Below, piece after piece: positions 34,701 through 64,000 of a DNA stretch of 64,000 bases (the first letter of the stretch is position 1; the number at the start of each line of letters is the position of its first letter). The translations under genes and the position numbers were made by a program. The stretch lies in assembly GCF_037038585.1 (NCBI RefSeq), contig NC_092560.1:85049549-85113548 (forward strand). The letters are read 5' to 3'. Source of the DNA: Patagioenas fasciata (Eukaryota; Chordata; Aves; Columbiformes; Columbidae). Below the pieces are notes generated by a model. That model did not search any database and was not told where the DNA came from. It saw nothing but the letters and a program-made list of their open reading frames with translations.

Positions 34701-37700
34701 TCTTACACCACCATAATGATATAAAGCAGACAAGTTCTTCAAAAAACGCTTGCAGAACTGACCATCATTGAAAACCTCACTGAAAACTGTCTACTGTACC
34801 TGCTCGTCACAGTCTGATTCCAAGTAGGTAGAGTCTTTACGTAAACAGTTATCAAATCCGTGCTCATCACTCTCATTAAGACATTCACAGCCAGCTTTAT
34901 TGATAAATGGCATTAAATCCATCTGAAAGGAAAGGCAAGAGCGTCGCTGAGTGCGTGACAAGTGTGCCATCAACTCCTCTGGGATTAGTAAGCATCGGGA
35001 TGAATGAAATTCTTCATTCAACAGATTAAAATAACAAGACACACAGCAAACCTCAGGGGTTTCTCTCACAAGATACTACGAACAAAAGCTACGAACGCTG
35101 TGCTACTCGGATGTGTCCTGTTCACAACCGAATGACGTTTTCCCCTCCATTCCACATCCCCACCCTGCAGCACACGCTTGCTGTTCTGAGAATAACCAAT
35201 GGGGCTCAGGGAGGATTTTTGGATGCACTTTAGATAACGAGACCACAGCACCATGAAGTCACACCACAACACAGGCAAACTGACACCAGGCTGGAGCTGT
35301 CATCAGCTAACCAAAAACCCCAAAACCGAACACAAACAGGCCTCCCAAAAATCTATTACATATTGCAGAACTGACTAAAACATCACCACTACAGCTCCTC
35401 CCGGCTCTATATGCAAAGCTAGCCTTACGTTATATCTTTTTCTGCATACCAATTAACTTTATGAAACCTTCCCCTGCTCCTTTCTCCATACACCTTGTTA
35501 AAAACACAGAACAACAGAAAACCCAATTCACCATGAACTAGTTGTTTTATTGCCCAGCTCTTTTGTAAAGAGTCCAACTAAAAGCTTTAAATACACACTC
35601 TGGAATGAACACAGAGTGCTATCCATGCTCCACACCTCGACCATTTAAAAGGCGGCTTTACTGCAGAGCCAGAATCACCTGTATCCCCTTCCAGATAACC
35701 AGAAGTTTCTACCTGCAACTGCAGTAAACCACGTCCAACTGGCACACAGCGTGCCAGGCTGAAAACCACCGATTTCATACGTTAAGGCCTGAAGACAGAC
35801 CATTGACATCTCGCACCACCACAGCACAAATTCAAGGACAGTCCAAGCAGTAAAAGCCAAGGGAACAACCAGAGCAACTTTGCAACATTTTTGACAGTCT
35901 TTTCCCATGGATGTTTTTACGCTTTAAAAAACATTTTGGGAAGACAGTTACTGAATAAGCACATTTTAATGAATTTTGTCTGAATAAAGGAAGCCCAGAC
36001 AAATTACCTTCTTAAAGCCACAGGGAACTTACGGTTTTGCCTAAAGTAGTATCACTTGACTAAGAATATGTTGAAAAAGCAAGAGATTTTTTTAAACATG
36101 CGTGTTATGCAAACAAACAGTCAATCAATCTAAAGAGATACATACGTATCCTTTGGGAATATCTGTATCTTCATTGTTTCCAGGGTCATTTTCCAGGTGC
36201 TGCTTTATTTTCTCTTCTAAACCCACAGCATCTGCTCCTTGGTATTGGTCGATTCGCACTTTGTTCCGGAAGAACAGAAACGTTGGTGTCGCCGATATAT
36301 TATTGGTGGCTGCTGTTCCCTGGAATGCAGGAATCGGTGACAAGCGTTACCCGACAGAGTATTACCAACATCAGACAGCAAAAACGAGCTTGCTTACCTA
36401 GGCAAGAATGCACATACCAGGTATCCATCCAGCTCCATCACCTCAAACACCACAGACAATAGTTCTTATTTTATAAAGAGCTTCAACTCTGACGACAATT
36501 TTAAATTCATTTAATTTCTTCAGATCCTCCCAAATCATTATGATCTGGTCATCCTTTGAATGGACTTCACACTGCCACTGTTACGCACCCACGGTAGTTT
36601 TTCCAAACCTTTCCATCATTTAGTGTCATTTGCAAACATTGTTACCGCTTTCATATTCATCTCCATTATAATTTGCAGTAACTCACGACACTTCCTTTCA
36701 ACATACCAATGTTGTTTTTGTTAGCAACCCTTAAGTCAATCAATAGCTCACCTGCACCACTGTTGTCTGTTGAAAACAGCTGAGTACCACTTGAGTGGAA
36801 TCTGCTCCCACTAATCCTACCAGTTTATTGCATTCTTCACTTTGCTCGAGAACCACATCAATATCTGTTTGGGAAGGCTTACTCTTTAATTCATACTGAA
36901 TCGTTTGCACTTAGCAGTATTATGTAAACAGTACGAGCAGCAGGAACTGTTCGAGCCCAAATGAAGGATGTCACAGTGGAGGCTGCGAGAATACTTTTCT
37001 AAATCCAAGTGTTGTTTGTTCACATCTTGTGCCTGTCCCCAGTTTGGAGAATTTCACAGCATGGCTATTTGTGATTCACCAAACGTGTCAACAGCCACAG
37101 CAGACAACGGGCTGAACACTTCTCCTTCAGTCTCCCATTCACTCCCTTGTCTGCTCCTCCTCTTGTAACTGAAAACACAGGTTTGAATACCAACCTGGCA
37201 CTGATGTACATCTACTTCCAAAAAAGTTGCCTGGGGATACTTGTTGCTCAGCGCATTGAAAGCCGGGGCTATCCTTAAACAAGGGCCACAGCTGTGAAAA
37301 CGAACACAAAAACACAAGCACTTTAATTGCAACTTTTCTTGAAAAACATCAGCCCCAAAGAGAATTAGCACATTCACGTTCTCACCGACATCCTTGGCAC
37401 ATGTAAAAATAACCTCCCTACCTGGCTGACAGACGGTGAGCGATCCTGGCGAGACAATGAAGAGTGACACTTAGAAACACATCACCGAGTGTTAAGTCCC
37501 ACTTCCCCAGACAGTTTCAAGGTCACATGATTAGCTTCACCTATTAATTAATACCAACTTCATATTTTCCAGCTAATGGGTTTAGCTCCAGCCTGTTTCA
37601 CCACGAGCCAAAGTCCTGCTAGCTGCAGTGACATAAGGGAGGGCCAAGAGTCCCCTGCTTTCCCTGAAACAGCAAAAAAGCTCTCAGCAGAAAACCAGTA

Positions 37701-39504
37701 CAAGCACTCCACTCACCACTTGTGAGAAAATAACGTCCATGGTAAAATCTCTATGTGTGATTTGAAATATTTAACAGTAATAATGTAGCAAACCTTTGCC
37801 AGGAATGATAAAATCCTTACTCCACTAAATCTCACTCACTACAACTGTAACCAGCTAGTACCAGACTTATTTGGCCCTGGCAGAACAGACCTGACTTCCG
37901 CTGACTTCACTGTGTCAACCTGGCTGGAAATGCGTACTTGTTAATTATTATACCTCTGCTGGCACAGATGAAGCGTACAGGCACAACCATCCCGCTAAGG
38001 ACTATTCGCACAACTCAGCTTGTTGCGAAAGCAGCAATCAAGAAATGAAACAGCAAAAAATCCCCGTGGAAACTCCTTCCAACAGCACATAACCGAGAGC
38101 TCTGTCAATGCCAACGTGCCAAGAGGTGCAGCAAGACAAGACTCGCTCCAGCTTTCCTGACGTCCCGGGTCTGGATCCACAGTGGCGCAGCAAGGCTGAC
38201 TCGTAGGGATTTATATCCTGAGCCACCAAGTCATTAATCCAACGGGAACCTAAAACACCAGGTTGTCAGCAGGCAGGACACACCCTGGGCACACAAGCAC
38301 ACGGCAGGATGGCGCTCAGCAGCACCGCTGCAGCACGGGAGGAAAGTCACTGACTTACAGAGAACCCCAAGCCCAGAACTAAGCAGCAGCGACCAGATCT
38401 CAGACGTGTGTAGCGATGCTTTTGTCAGCACCCATTCAGTGCACGGCTGGTGGTCCTTGCAGCCTCTTCTACCTGAACAGAACACCTTTCAGAACATTAG
38501 ACCTGAATTCTCCTGAACGCCAAACAGCCATTAGAAGTGGAATGGTTCAACTGTACCTTTAAATACGGGGTGGAAAAATAAAGATGCAGATCACTGGCAT
38601 TAAAGCTAGGGCTTTGACAGGTGCGCTTTGAAGGCCAGGACCCCCAGCGCTACCACTATTCTTCACTATTCTCCCTAATTCTGCAAATCGCTGTGACTAT
38701 CAGAACTGTCAGGCTTGCCTTTGGCCAGCAGTTCACCCACGTTACACCCGGCTGCACCTCACACTGCTCTCGAGCAGGGCCAGAGAGCATCGGCGTGCCC
38801 TGGGCAGAAGGATGAAGACCCCGTGAAGTTCCATGGAGGCAAAAGCCGCTTTCAGCAGCCCTGAGCGAGGTACAGGGTCTGTCCACAGCCGCCCCTTAGG
38901 CCAGCGCAGGGGCTGATCCCAGAGCCAAGCTTAGCGCACCCGCAAACAGGGCCAGGGAAGCCGGTTCGGCTGCAAAACGGCGAATTTAACACCAGAAACA
39001 GAAAATACCGTTCTGGTGCTGTGACTATACTTACACACTACAGACAAAGGGTGTCACTAGCGCTAAAAAAACAACAGTTCACAGCTCTTACCCACAGCAG
39101 CTGGTCGATGACTGAAATGATACAGCACTCTGTCCCCAAACCGCACTTCCCAACTTCGAAAGCTCGGCTCCGAACCACATAAAACCAGCGGAAGCCCCCG
39201 AGGCCCTAGCGGTTCTCCCGGCCCCGGGAGGCCCCGCAGCCCCGGGCCGGGAGCGGCCTCCGCTGGGTCAGGCCCAGCGCCGTTCCCCGCAGCGGGACCG
39301 AGCCCGCGGGGATGGCGCTGGGGACAGAGCGGAGCGGCGGCCGCCGCCCCGGGACCCCCGTGCCCACCGTGACGGGCCTGGGAGCCCGCACCCCGGCCTC
39401 ACTCACCCCCGCATGGTGAACTTCACCACGGCCAGGCGGGAGCCGGCAGCGCTGAGCTCGGGCTGGAACTCGGTGTCGTTGGCGATCACCTTGACGCCCA
39501 CCAT
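28704..39504 (-). CDS. TXNL1: Thioredoxin-like protein 1 (TXNL1/TRP32), complete, 8 exons
   Basis: Joining 39504-39407, 37291-37195, 36319-36146, 34922-34800, 34431-34362, 33806-33634, 33370-33266 and 28733-28704 gives 870 bases: 289 codons plus stop, the same length as human TXNL1. All introns are GT-AG and all phases agree. Residues 1-105 are a thioredoxin fold with the redox motif CGPC at 34-37. Residues from about 115 on are the PITH domain that binds the 26S proteasome near its deubiquitinase lid subunit PSMD14. The protein is cytosolic, reduces disulfides and is a proteasome-associated redox factor. The ATG at 39504 was chosen because it gives the conserved MVGVK start. The C-terminus GKKGESH matches the human protein. 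The gene is head-to-head with WDR7 and has a CpG-island promoter. No damage is seen. Confidence 0.98.
33266..33370 (-). CDS. TXNL1: TXNL1 coding exon 7
   Basis: 35 codons, from LFVQSNHGDEETTRI to PVQATNMNDFKR, the last beta strands of the PITH domain. The acceptor is CTTCAG and the donor is CGA|GTGAGT. Reading past the donor yields an intron-derived tail, not part of the protein. It is followed by the longest intron of the gene (4.5 kb). Confidence 0.97.
33634..33806 (-). CDS. TXNL1: TXNL1 coding exon 6
   Basis: 173 bases encoding the PITH core from GQGPKYIKIFINLPRSMDF to VKFQNVNSVT. The phase 1 start completes the glycine codon begun in exon 5. Compared with human (from memory) the changes are conservative. 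Confidence 0.97.
34362..34431 (-). CDS. TXNL1: TXNL1 coding exon 5
   Basis: 70 bases: LLITVAFSQPVKLYSMKLQ then GPDN, plus the first base of a glycine codon. The acceptor is CCACAG and the donor is G|GTGAGT. This is the start of the PITH beta-sandwich core. Confidence 0.97.
34800..34922 (-). CDS. TXNL1: TXNL1 coding exon 4
   Basis: 41 codons, MDLMPFINKAGCECLNESD through LESDCDEQ, linking the thioredoxin and PITH domains. The acceptor is CTTTCAG and the donor is CAG|GTACAG. It contains the cysteine-bearing CECLNE segment conserved in PITH proteins. Confidence 0.97.
36146..36319 (-). CDS. TXNL1: TXNL1 coding exon 3
   Basis: 58 codons covering the second half of the thioredoxin fold: GTAATNNISATPTFLFF contains the cis-proline loop (ATPT), then RNKVRIDQYQGADAVGLEE. 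It ends at KGY with donor TAC|GTATG. Confidence 0.97.
37195..37291 (-). CDS. TXNL1: TXNL1 coding exon 2 (active site)
   Basis: 97 bases. The first base completes Gly33, then CGPC (Cys34 and Cys37, the redox pair), LRIAPAFNALSNKYPQ and FLEVDVHQCQ. The acceptor is TTTTCACAG and the donor is CAG|GTTGG. Confidence 0.97.
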
Positions 39505-39790
39505 CCTCGCCGAGCGGCGGGCGGCGGAGCCGGCCTGGCTACTGCAGCGTCACGGCGGGAAGCGGCGGCCCGGCATGCACGGCCCGGCATGCACCGCGCG
39601 GCGCAGGCGCGCCCGCCGGCGGACATCTTGAGGGCGGGGCGGGCGGCCCGGCCGCCGCCATTTTGAGAGCGGGCAGAGAGCGAGGGGGCGGAGCCACCGC
39701 CAGCCCGGAAGCCATTTTAGTCAGGGGCAAGCGCGGCGCGCCGCGCCATTTTGGTGTGGGGCAGGTGGCGGCCGCGTGGGTTTGTCCGTA
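39200..39790. promoter_or_regulatory. TXNL1: TXNL1 CpG-island promoter with YY1-like cluster
   Basis: A CpG-dense island covers exon 1 and about 280 bases upstream. No TATA box is visible. Upstream of the ATG the plus strand has three GCCATTTT cores (39657, 39711 and 39745) and one ACATCTTG (39623), all in one orientation and all YY1-type. There are also a GGGCGGGGC GC box (about 39632) and an NRF1-like GCGCAGGCGC (39601). These are typical of a constitutively active housekeeping promoter. Confidence 0.75.
39407..39504 (-). CDS. TXNL1: TXNL1 coding exon 1 (start codon)
   Basis: 98 bases encoding MVGVKVIANDTEFQPEL to VVKFTMR plus two bases of Gly33; donor GG|GTGAGTG. It lies inside the CpG island, and the 5' UTR extends upstream to an unseen start near 39.5-39.65 kb. 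Confidence 0.96.
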
Positions 39791-40481
39791 ACCGAGGCAG
39801 TTGTTTGCACAGGTAAAACACCAGCAGTAGAAACGTTATCTTTGCTAAAGCAACAGCATCAGCAGCCTGCCTCATCTCCTCAGCATGGGCCGTTGACACC
39901 GCCCTGAGAACAAACCCAGCTCAGGTAGGCTATTTTGCTTTATTTCACCTGGAAGGTGGAAACCGCGTATGGTGGGAATTCCTTCAGAATGTGCCAACTT
40001 TAGAATTGTTCTAATGTTGTCATTGGCTAGTTTTTGTGGCGTTATGGGGCGATACTTCTCTTCTGCAGATATAACATGTAGATATTTTAGTTCCCTAATG
40101 CTGTAGGTATTTGTAAAGCAAGGTGAGTGTGGTAACTGGACAAATTAGGAGCCATAATTGCTCATCAGCAGTTAAGGGGAAAAATGGTAACTAGTGAAAT
40201 ATTTGTATTAATGACGTTCCAGGATAAGCTAAGTAAAGCCAGCAGTGAGCCCCGCGCTCCCTCCCCGTTCTGCACTGTCACTACCGACACCGCATCCGCA
40301 GCTGTGCGCACACGGCACCGGGGCAGGCGGTGGAACGGCCTTGTCCTGCCCGCGCCGGGCCCGTGTCCGCGTCCCCGCCGGTGCCCGTGCCGGCCCCTCC
40401 GCCAGCCCAGCACGCGCTGCTCCGCGCGCCCGGGCCCGCCCGCCGAGCCCCGTTACCGCCGCCTCCCCGCTGCGCCGCGCG

Positions 40482-40495
40482 GTTGCCATGGTGAC
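40482..40495. promoter_or_regulatory. RFX X-box motif
   Basis: GTTGCC-AT-GGTGAC: two inverted half-sites matching the RFX consensus GTTGCCATGGYRAC with at most one change. It sits about 140 bases upstream of the presumed exon 1 donor. RFX factors drive ciliary and neuronal genes; a role in WDR7 control is inference. Confidence 0.6.
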
Positions 40496-40499
40496 GCCT

Positions 40500-40635
40500 C
40501 TGCCTGCCGTCAGTCACGTCGGCCGGGGGCTTTGCGACAGCGGCGGCAGCAGTCGCGGCAGCCGGCGGTGTCAGCTGGTCGCCGCACCGGGCGGGACCGT
40601 GCGCACCGCACCCTCCGCGCCGCCCGGCCGGACAG
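40500..40635 (+). other. WDR7: Probable non-coding exon 1 of WDR7
   Basis: Vertebrate WDR7 starts translation in exon 2. The first coding exon here has a splice acceptor 13 bases before its ATG, so an upstream 5' UTR exon must exist. The best donor in the CpG island is CCGGACAG|GTGGGTG at 40635/40636. The left limit (transcription start) is only a guess. Confidence 0.5.
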
Positions 40636-63967
<23,332 letters not shown>

Positions 63968-64000
63968 GTATTCTTTCCTCACTTTTCTATCTGTTTGTCT

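Overview
This is a vertebrate nuclear window, almost certainly from a bird. The protein-coding content is two adjacent, divergently transcribed genes: TXNL1 (thioredoxin-like 1), complete on the minus strand at about 28.45-39.6 kb, and WDR7 (Rabconnectin-3 beta), on the plus strand from about 40.4 kb and running off the right edge. The same head-to-head pair sits on human 18q21.31. The bird assignment rests on CR1 LINE fragments as the only recognisable transposons, compact introns, CpG-rich promoters and many GC-rich minisatellites. From memory the TXNL1/WDR7 block is on the Z chromosome in chicken. The low transposon load and intact genes fit Z (or an autosome) better than a W copy. I cannot name the species.

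Layout. (1) 1-28.4 kb is a gene-poor flank. Unique, often AT-rich blocks that look like conserved non-coding DNA alternate with a dense set of tandem repeats: a purine triplet run, 30-bp and 19-bp minisatellites, a (CCATC)n-type pentamer array, a 71-bp x 12 array, a 46-bp x 6 array, a ~21-bp array, a GTCCC array, and a two-tier 39-bp x 12 plus 31-bp x 7 array. It also holds two CR1 fragments, a perfect 15-bp-arm palindrome and an isolated CpG island with a consensus CTCF motif. No protein-coding exon could be supported here. (2) 28.45-39.6 kb: TXNL1, eight coding exons, 289 codons, all junctions GT-AG and in phase. (3) 39.4-41.0 kb: the shared promoter region, with two CpG islands, a YY1-like cluster on the TXNL1 side and an RFX X-box on the WDR7 side. 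(4) 40.6-64.0 kb: WDR7, with a probable non-coding exon 1, then sixteen coding exons (here numbered 2-17) giving the first 978 residues. One intron uses a GC donor, and the first coding exon is followed by two extra in-frame copies of its own splice donor. An antisense CR1 starts about 30 bp after exon 11.

Function. TXNL1 is a cytosolic thioredoxin with a C-terminal PITH domain that docks on the 26S proteasome. WDR7 pairs with DMXL1/DMXL2 (Rabconnectin-3 alpha) and ROGDI in the metazoan RAVE-like complex that promotes V-ATPase assembly and organelle acidification. The genes are neighbours by ancestral synteny; no common pathway is implied. I saw no retrovirus-like element, tRNA, rRNA or CRISPR array.
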